DNA of 64,000 bases from Chlorops oryzae (taxonomy: Eukaryota > Arthropoda > Insecta > Diptera > Chloropidae), in NCBI GenBank assembly GCA_020466095.1, contig CM035807.1:114061124-114125123 (forward strand), in the 5' to 3' direction. Shown in pieces: positions 30,812-35,776 of this stretch. The notes under the pieces were generated by a model. The model saw only the letters and a program-made list of their open reading frames with translations. It was not told where the DNA came from and did not search any database. A program made the translations under genes and the position numbers. Position 1 is the stretch's first letter, and each line of letters opens with the position of its first letter.

Positions 30812-33312
30812 ATAGGAAATAAATCTACGCAAGTCTTATCAAAGAAATCCTATATCCGGAATTTTTCGGTTTTCTTCAATTGTTTGATAATGTTTATCGG
30901 CGGGATGGAGAGATGGAAGTTAATCGTTGATTAAAAAGTTGCAGCGTTCTTATTTGGAGCGCTTTTTCTAATCGAAGCGGCAGAGATTTGAAAGTTCGAA
31001 GGTGAATCACTTTCATTTAGGTATAAGATTCTTTAGGAAGAGACTTTGAAGACCTTACATTGTTATAAGTATTCTTCATGTATTAAAAGAATTTAAACCA
31101 ATGTGAACACTCGAATTTCGAAGAGGTACGGACAAAAAGTTTTAATTTATTTTGAAAGTGGCTTCTTCGTTATCTGGAGCTTTTAAGGAGTAAACAGAAA
31201 AACGAGCGAAATTCTTTCTTTTATTTTGTAGATAGTCTTCAGCTAGCTAAGCTCATTTGTTTTGGTTATTCTTCATCACTTTTTTTTTTCTCTGTTAAAT
31301 AAGTCGGAAATGTCAACAAAAAAGTAGGACAAACAATTTTTATATTGAAAGTGTAAATATTTTGAATGTTTCTGAACTACCGGAGTTCACTTTATGTGCA
31401 CGATTTCGATTCGATAAGAAATATGAAAAAATAATGAAATAAATAAATGAAACATTATGAAATACTAGCAGACCTGGCCTTCGAATCCTTGAAGGAACTA
31501 TTGTGTCAAAAATCAATAACTACAAATTTGCAAAAAATGGATTTATAGCTATGTTAAATATTTTTTGTATCTCTGTCTCTCTCTTTACGTTTCTCTTCCT
31601 CTCTCATACAGTCTCTCTCTCACTCTCTCTTCTCTCTTTCTTTCTCTCACCCTCTCCTCTTCTTTCTTCCCCTCTCATTCCCTTTTTCACTCTCTCGGCC
31701 CCCTTTTTCACTATCTACCCTCTCTTACTCCTCTCCCAACGCCACTCACCCTACTCTCTCTTCCTCACTCTCTTCTTCTTCTATCTCTCTCTCTTCCTAT
31801 CCCTATCTTTTCTCTTCTCTTTCTCCCTCTTCCTTTCATTCTTTTCCCCTCTCTTCCTTTCTTTCTATTCCCCTCCATCTTCTCTCTGTCTTCCTTCCTC
31901 TGTATTCACCTCTCTCTTCTCTCTCTCTCTCTTCCTTTTTTTCTATTCCTCTCTCTATTCTTCTTATTCTTTCTCCCTCTCTTCCTATCCCTCTCTCACT
32001 CTCTCTTCTTTTTATTCTATTCCCCTCTCTCTTCTCTCTCTCTCTCTCTTCGTTTCTTTTTATTCCTCTCTCTCTTCTCTCTCTCTTCCTTTTTTTCTAT
32101 TCCCCTCTCTCTTCTCTTTCTCGTACTTTCTTTCTATTCCCCTCTCTCTTCTCTTTCTCGTACTTTCTTTCTAATCCCCTCTCTCTTCCCTCCTCCTCTT
32201 TCTATTCCCCTCAATCTTCCTCTCTCTCTCTTTTCTTTCTATTCCCCTTTCTCTTCTCTATCTCTCTTCCTTTCTTTCTATTTCCCTCTCTCTTCTCTAT
32301 CTCTCTTTCTTTCTTTCTATTCCTCTCTCTCTTCTCCCTCTCTCATCACTATCTCTATCTCTCTCCCTCCCACCCTCTCTCTCACTCATTCCCCCCTCCC
32401 ATATCTCTCTACCACTCCTTCGCACTCTCTCTCTCCCCCCATCAGCCACTCTCTCTGCCCCCATCACCCTCTCCCTCTCCGCATCACACTATCACTATCT
32501 TTCTCTAACGCGCTCTCCCGGTCTCACCAATTCTTTCCGTCTCGCCCTCTCTATTCGTCAATCCGACAATCCGTCTCGCCCTCTGTCTTCACTTTCCCCT
32601 TGACGTTCAAGGATACATGATTCTCTTTTAAAAAGTTTCAAATTTCTCCTTCATAAATTTAAATAAAGGACTTCATTAATTTTTAAAACAGGTAGTATAC
32701 GTAATGTTACGGCCTACTCTCTTTTTTGCTCATACGTCGGGTACTTAAACCAAAAATTTAAATATTCATAAATATATATAAATAAATCAAATATTAAGGT
32801 TTAGGACTATGAAAATTATCTGTTGTCCGATTCTCAGACCCATTCGATATGCACAAAAAATATCATAAAATCTGTCCAGCTGTTTCGGAGGAGTTTGGTA
32901 ATAAACACCACGACGAGAGAATATTATATATTCGATTAATGTTCAAAGTCATGTGCTAATGAACAAAATTATCTAATAAAGTTGGAAAGAAGTTATAAGA
33001 TTTTCGTTGTTGTCTATAAACAAGTTTATGCCTTGAAAAAACATTTCATATTTAATGCAAAAATCTTTTGGAAGGTCTTTAACTCTTTTTTGTTTTTCTA
33101 TTTAGCCTCTGTTGATGCCCCTGTTTACCCTTTCGTGGAGCTCATCGAACTTTCCAGTGCATTTAAATAAAAACAAAAAAATTTCCATAATTTATACCAA
33201 ACAAATCATTCGAGATACTAAGAGGCGCTCTTGAAATGCAATTTTAAAACGCAGTAACTCACCCGCCAGCGACCAAATGAATAAGAGTGTCTCGTTGATT
33301 CTGGGTTGACAT
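5662..33312 (-). CDS. Rim2: Rim2-type mitochondrial pyrimidine-nucleotide carrier (SLC25A33/36 family)
   Basis: Seven coding exons: 33312-33263, 10977-10758, 9213-9143, 9067-8936, 8865-8593, 8527-8310, 5788-5662. After correcting one missing base in exon 5 they join in phase to about 363 residues, close to the fly Rim2 length. All three carrier repeats are present with their signature motifs: [18 protein letters not shown] (tryptophan in place of the usual acid, typical of this subfamily) and YPHEVARTR. The family sits in the inner mitochondrial membrane with six transmembrane helices and imports pyrimidine (deoxy)nucleotides for mitochondrial DNA and RNA synthesis. The start [17 protein letters not shown] matches the family N-terminus and leads directly into helix 1. 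Intron 1 is about 22.3 kb; introns 1, 2 and 6 are rich in transposons. The one-base deletion near 8650 is the only break. Confidence 0.94.
6104..7152. mobile_element. Foldback/MITE with GTTCCACTT ends in Rim2 intron 6
   Basis: The left arm CCGGTTCCACTTGGGCTAAT (6106 onward) is matched in inverted form near 7081-7090 (TAGTGGAACC) and again at 7139-7148 (AAGTGGAACT). Blocks of CATTACCG/CGCTAATGAAG occur on both arms. Exact ends and target duplication are unresolved, and a mariner-type MITE is nested inside. The family is not recognised. Confidence 0.45.
6532..7034 (+). mobile_element. Deleted mariner-like element flanked by TA
   Basis: Inverted ends CGAGGGCTATCTGAAAATTT (6532) and, on the reverse strand, CGAGGGTGGTCTGAAAAG (7034), with TA at 6530-6531 and 7035-7036. 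The interior reads in pieces as mariner transposase: [15 protein letters not shown], a KSKELL helix, and [18 protein letters not shown], with frame breaks and almost all of the catalytic domain missing. It is a different subfamily from the 2.8-kb copy, judging by its ends. Confidence 0.85.
7388..8143. mobile_element. PIF/Harbinger-like non-autonomous element with TTA duplication
   Basis: Perfect 16-bp inverted ends TGCTATGTTCTCACTA (7388-7403) and its complement (8128-8143), flanked by TTA on both sides (7385-7387 and 8144-8146). Three-base TTA/TAA duplications are the PIF/Harbinger hallmark. A 71-codon frame at 7709-7924 starting [20 protein letters not shown] is charged and helical. It could be a remnant of an element-encoded protein but has no motif I recognise. 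Located in Rim2 intron 6. Confidence 0.8.
8310..8527 (-). CDS. Rim2: Rim2 coding exon 6
   Basis: Acceptor TTTTACAG, donor TATAG|GTAAGT. Encodes [20 protein letters not shown], then [15 protein letters not shown] and [11 protein letters not shown]: the start of carrier repeat 3 with its signature motif. Confidence 0.94.
8593..8865 (-). CDS. Rim2: Rim2 coding exon 5 (one-base frameshift)
   Basis: Acceptor CATTGCAG, donor AAATTG|GTTAGA. Encodes [20 protein letters not shown], then WFVKTRLQ through KGITASY in one frame and [19 protein letters not shown] in the next. The two parts join if one T (A on the plus strand) is restored in the run at 8650-8652. Confidence 0.93.
8936..9067 (-). CDS. Rim2: Rim2 coding exon 4
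   Basis: Acceptor TTTTCAG. Encodes [20 protein letters not shown], then [13 protein letters not shown] to LNNLG, the helix 2 segment of repeat 1. The donor read from phase is TTAGG|GTCGGT, a weak non-consensus site. Confidence 0.9.
9143..9213 (-). CDS. Rim2: Rim2 coding exon 3
   Basis: Acceptor CTTTCAG, donor CTCAA|GTAAAA. Encodes [20 protein letters not shown] and then QCL, a 71-nt micro-exon that keeps phase between exons 2 and 4. Confidence 0.92.
9230..9868. other. Non-coding part of Rim2 intron 2
   Basis: No gene, terminal repeats or target duplications were recognised between exon 3 and the 520-bp MITE; low-complexity T-rich sequence near 9760-9840. Confidence 0.4.
9869..10387. mobile_element. 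520-bp MITE, copy 1 (Rim2 intron 2)
   Basis: Long inverted ends: GCCCAAAATCCAACATTGCG at the left and the inverted equivalent (ending GGATTTTGCGC) at the right, each arm extending about 40 bp through GAGAGCCCGATGCGAGAG. TAA flanks both sides if the end is placed at the T next to GCCC, which would suit PIF/Harbinger. However, copy 2 (37211-37736) shares some bases beyond these ends, so the true limits are uncertain. Confidence 0.8.
10430..10575. repeat. T-rich degenerate short repeat
   Basis: Runs of ATTTTTTGAATTTTTT-like units with a loose 10-13 bp spacing. Low complexity, non-coding. Confidence 0.6.
10758..10977 (-). CDS. Rim2: Rim2 coding exon 2
   Basis: Acceptor TTTGCAG at 10984-10978, donor AGG|GTAGTA at 10757. 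Encodes the first carrier signature (PLEVVK), then a longer hydrophilic matrix loop ending [14 protein letters not shown], which is characteristic of the Rim2/SLC25A33/36 group. Confidence 0.93.
11221..11389. mobile_element. CATATAG palindromic MITE, copy 1
   Basis: Near-perfect inverted ends CATATAGAACTATAGCTGCA (11221) and the complement ending at 11389, about 30 bp per arm. Imperfect flanking repeat TTTGTGAT/TTTGGGAT. A second copy lies at 12520-12674. Confidence 0.8.
12030..12475. mobile_element. hAT-like MITE (CAGTGCTCGGACTT ends)
   Basis: 14-bp inverted ends CAGTGCTCGGACTT/AAGTCCGAGCACTG with an exact 8-bp duplication ATTAGCGG at 12022-12029 and 12476-12483, as expected for hAT transposition. 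The interior carries repeated GTGGTAGAT motifs. A second copy in opposite orientation is at 20176-20772. Confidence 0.9.
12520..12674. mobile_element. CATATAG palindromic MITE, copy 2
   Basis: Same ends as copy 1. Flanked by an exact CCTACAC repeat (12513-12519 and 12675-12681). The intact opposite arm of the host element (11521-11542) shows the empty site with CCTACAC once, proving insertion with a 7-bp duplication. Confidence 0.9.
12911..13760. other. Non-coding part of Rim2 intron 1
   Basis: A/T-rich simple sequence (AATAAATA, GAAGACGAAG) near 13100-13180 and poly-T runs near 13430 and 13565. No gene or transposon end recognised. Confidence 0.4.
13762..13887. mobile_element. Small palindromic MITE (AGTGGTACTCATGCAG ends)
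   Basis: Inverted ends AGTGGTACTCATGCAGCTTC (13762) and the complement ending at 13887, about 25 bp, with TA-rich flanks. Target duplication could be TA but cannot be fixed. Confidence 0.7.
13940..14053. mobile_element. GGGGTATTCAC MITE, degenerate copy
   Basis: Begins TA-GGGGTATTCACAAAGG; the right end is decayed (CTTGTGAATGGGTC). Same family as 14103-14261 and 20525-20665. Confidence 0.6.
14103..14261. mobile_element. GGGGTATTCAC MITE
   Basis: Inverted ends GGGGTATTCACAAAGGCG and GTGAATACCCC. The interior is a second inverted pair (AAGTCGGAAAGTCGGAAAA and its complement), so the element is almost fully palindromic. TA precedes the left end; the right flank is AT. Confidence 0.8.
14390..15285 (+). 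repeat. Dispersed repeat, copy A (GTTACAAAC...ATATACCCT type)
   Basis: Contains duplicated GACAGACCCTAG(A/T)ACTG blocks, a long GACAGACAGAGAGACGGACAG segment and GTGTTACAAAC...CAATATACCCTC, a layout common in fly interspersed repeats. An inverted relative is at about 17630-18300. It is interrupted by a hAT-like MITE at 15094. Confidence 0.6.
15094..15238. mobile_element. 145-bp hAT-like MITE with 8-bp duplication
   Basis: Ends CAGGGGCGGACTG and CAGTCCGCCCTTG, with exact CGCAATAT on both sides (15086-15093 and 15239-15246). The inverted relative of the host repeat near 17660-17680 has the uninterrupted site (ACAAACGCAAT, read on the minus strand). Confidence 0.92.
15290..15860. other. Non-coding part of Rim2 intron 1
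   Basis: AT-rich sequence without recognised genes or element ends. Confidence 0.4.
15866..16660. repeat. TGTCAC / GATGACAT motif-rich repeat
   Basis: Starts CCCTGCAGTAATTGTCACTA and contains many TGTCAC(T/C) and GATGACAT units. Dense overlapping palindromes at 16560-16640 (ATGTCATGCATGACA, ATGTCATCGATGACAT) end near ATGCAGGAGATAATTTTCC. The CCCTGCAGTAAT start is shared with the element at 27555. Not classified. Confidence 0.55.
16070..16139 (-). other. tRNA-like sequence, probably a SINE head or tRNA relic
   Basis: On the minus strand, GGCTCCGTAGCGTAATGG provides an A-box-like TAGCGTAATGG and, further on, GTTCGAATCC provides a B box, about 50 bp apart as in RNA polymerase III tRNA promoters. 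The acceptor stem does not close (no CGGAGCC after the T arm) and the anticodon stem is imperfect. A functional tRNA is therefore unlikely; a tRNA-derived SINE or a decayed tRNA is favoured. Confidence 0.55.
17630..18470 (-). repeat. Dispersed repeat, copy B, inverted and interrupted
   Basis: On the minus strand the order GACAGACAGACAG, GATCATTTCTATATACATA, TTTTGTGTAG, GGTTCTAGGTGTTACAC and ACAAACGCAATT follows copy A at 14390-15285. A pogo-like MITE splits it at a TA. Confidence 0.6.
17716..18208. mobile_element. pogo/Tigger-like MITE flanked by TA
   Basis: 23-bp inverted ends with two mismatches (CAGTAAAAATCGGTTATAAC at left; CAGTGAAAATCGGTTATAGC on the reverse strand at right), flanked by TA at 17714-17715 and 18209-18210. 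The CAGT start and TA target fit the pogo/Tigger branch of Tc1/mariner. Confidence 0.85.
18471..20056. other. Non-coding part of Rim2 intron 1
   Basis: No gene is seen. Short A-rich and simple sequence tracts; nothing with paired ends and duplications was recognised. Confidence 0.4.
20176..20772. mobile_element. hAT-like MITE (CAGTGCTCGGACTT), copy 2
   Basis: Same ends as 12030-12475, in reverse orientation. Exact 8-bp duplication GCTAGCAA at 20168-20175 and 20773-20780. Without its own 141-bp insertion it would be about the same length as the first copy. Confidence 0.93.
20525..20665. mobile_element. GGGGTATTCAC MITE inside a hAT-like MITE
   Basis: Begins GGGGTATGCACAAAGGCG, ends CGCCTTTGTGAATACCCC, flanked by TA (20523-20524 and 20666-20667). 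The other hAT copy (12118-12152, reverse strand) shows the continuous sequence without this insertion. Confidence 0.9.
21242..22707. other. Non-coding part of Rim2 intron 1
   Basis: No supported gene or element boundaries. Poly-A and poly-T runs near 22010-22045 and 22600-22622. Confidence 0.4.
22716..23120. mobile_element. hAT-like MITE with GTGAATAC duplication
   Basis: Ends TAGAGCTGTAAAAATG and (reverse strand) TAGAAATGTAAAATATC, with an exact 8-bp duplication GTGAATAC at 22708-22715 and 23121-23128. The interior repeats TACTCGTTA-type motifs. Confidence 0.88.
23236..23869. mobile_element. pogo/Tigger-like MITE (CAGTGGACCCCG ends)
   Basis: Ends CAGTGGACCCCG(A)GTA and TACCGGGGTCCACTG, flanked by TA (23234-23235 and 23870-23871). 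The inside holds an inverted pair CCCGATTCTAAATATTTCC/GGAATATTCATATAGAAT (about 23375-23738), related to short CCCGATTCTGAATATTCC fragments at about 27240-27283 and 38210. Confidence 0.85.
24503..25435. repeat. (AAATA/AAAT)n low-complexity array
   Basis: About 0.9 kb of almost pure A/T made of AAATAAAT and AAATA units, interrupted by a 140-bp insertion-like block at 24568-24706. Confidence 0.95.
24568..24706 (+). repeat. ACAGGGTGTCCCGGG repeat end, copy 1
   Basis: Begins ACAGGGTGTCCCGGGAAAAA, then TGTACAAAATGAAACCCTC and GGTACCGTTTAAGAGCTG. An inverted relative lies at about 63590-63785. Family not recognised. Confidence 0.7.
25436..26824. other. Non-coding part of Rim2 intron 1
   Basis: No gene or element ends recognised. 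Confidence 0.4.
26825..27155. repeat. Foldback repeat with ~140-bp arms
   Basis: TAGAGAGTTATGGACCAAAA (near 26850) is mirrored by TTTTGGTCGATAACTCTCTA (near 27120). The arms continue through GATTTGGATGAAAATTTATA and its complement, meeting near 26990 around TGGTCCTTTTTGGACCA. Confidence 0.8.
27555..27975. mobile_element. Inverted-repeat element with CCCTGCAGTAATA ends
   Basis: CCCTGCAGTAATATGGACTG at left pairs with TATTACTGCAGGG at right, and GACTGACC/AACTGACC blocks are also mirrored. No convincing target duplication was found. Confidence 0.5.
28140..28560 (-). repeat. Dispersed repeat with short GA tract (copy of the 31.4-kb element)
   Basis: Inverted relative of 32600-32945 and neighbouring sequence. 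Shared blocks are TGCATATCGAATAGGTCTGA, ATTAATGAAGTCCTTTATTT and CCTTGAACGTCAAGGG. Its purine tract (28455-28525) is only about 60-70 bp. Probably an end of a retroelement; the class is not certain. Confidence 0.65.
28660..30066 (-). pseudogene. Non-LTR retrotransposon reverse-transcriptase C-terminus, decayed
   Basis: On the minus strand, read from 30066 downward: KTEYMTTDP, then a PRTEK...W(V)DT segment and an ADGG-like turn. After an inserted element come [44 protein letters not shown] and [20 protein letters not shown]. This is the typical C-terminal region of LINE-type polyproteins (RTE-like by feel; clade not tested). There are several frame changes and a stop, so it is not functional. 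Confidence 0.85.
29168..29905. mobile_element. piggyBac-like MITE flanked by TTAA
   Basis: Inverted ends GGGGGTCTTCTCATTGA and TCAATGAGAAGACCCCC, each bordered by TTAA (29164-29167 and 29906-29909), the piggyBac target. It splits the LINE reading frame. Joining the flanks with a single TTAA restores a continuous family motif (V-N-S-A-W). Confidence 0.92.
30777..30809. repeat. (GT)n microsatellite
   Basis: About 16 uninterrupted GT dinucleotides. Confidence 0.98.
31440..32945 (+). repeat. Dispersed element carrying a 1-kb pyrimidine tract
   Basis: Starts ACTAGCAGACCTGGCC near 31466 and ends around CAGCTGTTTCGGAGGAGTTT and GAGAATATTATATATTCG. Both borders recall a widespread insect repeat type. 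Sequence after 32600 aligns inverted to 28140-28450. No intact coding region. Confidence 0.6.
31565..32602 (+). repeat. TC-rich polypyrimidine tract (~1 kb)
   Basis: Imperfect CTCTCT, TTCTATTCCCCTCTCTCTTC and related units. Long open frames of Ser/Leu/Phe result from the composition and are not genes. Confidence 0.97.
32946..33262. other. Start of Rim2 intron 1
   Basis: Non-coding sequence next to the exon 1 donor; nothing recognised. Confidence 0.5.
33263..33312 (-). CDS. Rim2: Rim2 coding exon 1
   Basis: ATG at 33312 encodes [17 protein letters not shown] up to GG|GTGAGT. The last codon is split after two bases. The next exon supplies A, giving Gly then [14 protein letters not shown], so phase and family alignment agree. 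Confidence 0.9.
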
Positions 33313-34093
33313 AATCTTACGAAGGTGGTGTGATAAAACGAAAACACGGACGTCGCAGTTGATTTCGTGCTAAAACGTCTGTCGGTGTTGATACGAACTC
33401 GTCAACCGCTCGTCAACCGCTGCAGCCCCGCAAAGGGAACTGGAATCGCTTCAATTGATGAATTTACGCGTGGAATTGTATCAAAAAAAGCCACAGCAGC
33501 AAAGGGCACAACGAAATCCCAAAAAAAATATATAGAAATAAGGCGTAGCGTGGAATTCAAAGAGTTTATAAAACAATCAAGATTTTCTAAGATCAATTAC
33601 CGGAACTCCCTAACGCCCATTTTTTTTTTTTTTTTTGTTTTCTTCCCAACGGAAACCGTATACAACCGTGTATAAACCGTAAAAACCTTGATATTACACA
33701 ACCGACTGCACGAAAATGTTCTTCCAACAATAATTTTGCACTTTATCCGAGCGCGAGACTGCTCTATTCTACTGAATATTGAGCTATGAACGAACGTTCA
33801 AAGAGTTTGGCGTGCCGACTATCACGTTCCGTTCCTCCCCAGCTTCGCTACGATGGATCTTGTTTTAATCGTTCTCTAATTTTGCTGTTAATTTATTATT
33901 TTTAATTAATTTTTTTCCATTATTCCAAATTATAACGTTAATTTCTTTAACATTTAAAAACTTTTGTTTTTGTTTTTACTCATTTACTCTCTTTCTCATT
34001 TTCCGAAACCAACAATAACAATAGAGCTGCAACACAGTCGATAGTTTCGATTGTAAATATCGATGTTTGGTGAAAAAACCGATAAAATGACTA
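33313..34093. promoter_or_regulatory. Upstream region of Rim2 in the divergent spacer
   Basis: Sequence immediately 5' of the Rim2 ATG, presumed to hold its 5' UTR and promoter. No TATA box or initiator could be assigned. GTCGATAG and ATATCGATG occur near 34036-34062 and resemble the fly DRE element (TATCGATA), but this AT-rich DNA has other ATCGAT sites. Confidence 0.35.
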
Positions 34094-34313
34094 TGAGGCC
34101 GTTTACACTATTCAATTATTGACCGTCATTTCCCATTTTTATTCGCTTTGAGGGTTACATCCGTATTTTTACAGACGTAAGAGGTCACAGAACTACCCAT
34201 CGAGTAAGTTAGACTAAAAAATCGCTCAATTTTTCTCTAAATTCCCGCACTTTGCTCGCCCAAAAATTGAGAATCGACGTTAATAATTGGCTAGTGTAAA
34301 AGGCCTCTATACG
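34094..34313. mobile_element. MITE with GAGGCCGTTTACACT ends
   Basis: Left GAGGCCGTTTACACTATTCA and, on the reverse strand, right GAGGCCTTTTACACTAGCCA continue as imperfect arms for about 35 bp. Flanks both contain TAT. Confidence 0.7.
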
Positions 34314-34449
34314 AGCATATGCACTAGGGATGTCAAACTTTCGATATTTGGTGATAGTTTTAAGCAAAACTATCGATAGGGAGACGATACTATTGGTTAG
34401 AAGAAAATATATTTCTGACCGCATCTAGATCATTCTATTTTCCGAAAAT

Positions 34450-34689
34450 CAGTGCCGTAGTAACCATAGGGGAAAGAGGGGAATTTTCCCCCCACGCATT
34501 TTTGTTTTTGCCCATGAAAAAAATTAAAAAGAGTAATAAATTAATGACAATCGAAAAAACATGCATTGAAAGCGTGCATGTAATGTGGCTTAAATTAAAA
34601 TAGACCTTAAAATTGAAAAAATAATTTTTCCCCCACGCAAATTAAAAAAATAATTTCTCCCCACGCAAAACAGAATTGCTACGGCACTG
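34450..34689. mobile_element. 240-bp hAT-like MITE with CCGAAAAT duplication
   Basis: Ends CAGTGCCGTAG and CTACGGCACTG with an exact 8-bp duplication CCGAAAAT (34442-34449 and 34690-34697). Confidence 0.93.
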
Positions 34690-34763
34690 CCGAAAATATG
34701 CTTAAATTTTTCAATCTCACCTGCAATACGTCGATATATCGATAGCCGGAATACTATCGAATA

Positions 34764-34935
34764 ACTATTGTACGCTATTTATACACACTAAGACATTTCG
34801 ATAATGAAACAAATTTTCGTTGGAATGGGACGCAGGGGTGAGAAAAACGCTCCCATACCACATCCCCGCGCGTCCTTAGCCAACAAAAATTGTGTTTCAT
34901 TATCGAAATGTCTTAACGTGTAAATGGCGTCTTAA
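34764..34935. mobile_element. Palindromic MITE (AAGACATTTCGATAATG arms)
   Basis: Arms of about 55 bp: ACGCTATTTATACACACTAA, then GACATTTCGATAATGAAAC, mirrored at 34880-34935. The unpaired middle (34825-34870) is GC-richer. Resembles the GTTTACACT family next door in its outer bases. Confidence 0.75.
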
Positions 34936-35160
34936 AAATCCAAAACCATCGATCGTCATGTCTATACTATTGATAAATTGCCAGCCCTAATTTGCACAAT
35001 ATCCATAAAATTTATCGATAAGTCTTCCGACGCAAACGGTACAAGCCATGTATGCGCAAACATGGATTTTCAATCCATTTTGTGTCGTTTTCCATTTCCC
35101 TCACATCCGATCTGAGTGCAATTTCGATTAAAAAAAGACCCCTTTCTACCTGTACACTTT

Positions 35161-35510
35161 ATCGAGAGTCAGACACTCAAACAAATGTTCTGAAACAAGT
35201 AAGAAACACGGTTTTTGTTCAATGTTCTGCGCTTCTCTTTCTTTCTCATGCAATCAAATGGAATTGTCCCGAAACATGTTCGTGTGTCTGACTCTCGAGT
35301 TTACAAACATCACAAAAATCAAAATTTTTTTTGATGTATAGGAGGCCCAAATTTATGCGCAAGCACAAACTGTTTCGAAAACATCCCATTTGAATCCATG
35401 AGATAGAAAGAGACGCACAGATTTGATACAAAACCATCGCTTTTCTTCGCACGTCTTCCTCCACTTACTTAATTGTTTCAAAATATTTTTCGTGTGTCTG
35501 ACTCTCGAGA
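35161..35510. repeat. Three copies of GTGTCTGACTCTCGAG
   Basis: One inverted copy at about 35163-35177 and two direct copies near 35283-35297 and 35494-35508, each with AAACA(T)GTTC-like sequence nearby. Could be ends of a decayed MITE or repeated regulatory sites upstream of WBP4. Confidence 0.55.
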
Positions 35511-35776
35511 AACGGATATACACACTACACAACGTGTTTGTCCAAACATGGATTTGTGCAGATGTTTGTATGGTGTATTTAAGCTTGTGCTGCTTAATAT
35601 ATATCGAAGTTCCAGCTATCGAAAAACAGCTGATTTATTTTGTTTTGGAAATGATGCGAAGTGAATGTAAAGTGATCAAAACAGTCAAATAAATTAAAGC
35701 TTAATAATAACGCCAAGAAAAAGGAAAATATTGATTAATTGGAAGCACCAACAAGCCATTAGCTAATTTGTTCGAA

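Larger units (their letters stand above)
34325..34989. mobile_element. hAT-like element hosting two insertions
   Basis: Ends TAGGGATGTCAAACTTTCGA and (reverse strand) TAGGGCTGGCAATTTATC, with an 8-bp flank repeat ATATGCAC/ATTTGCAC (one mismatch; 34317-34324 and 34990-34997). Contains the hAT-like MITE 34450-34689 and the palindrome 34764-34935. TATCGATAG motifs are repeated inside. Confidence 0.78.

Noticed and set aside
31503..32620. Long overlapping plus-strand open frames rich in Ser, Leu and Phe
   Set aside because: They lie wholly in the TC tract; the composition itself removes stops. No domain, no splice context, and the tract is part of a dispersed repeat.
33367..33675. 102-codon plus-strand frame next to Rim2 exon 1
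   Set aside because: It overlaps the upstream region of Rim2 on the opposite strand and has no recognisable domain or splice signals.
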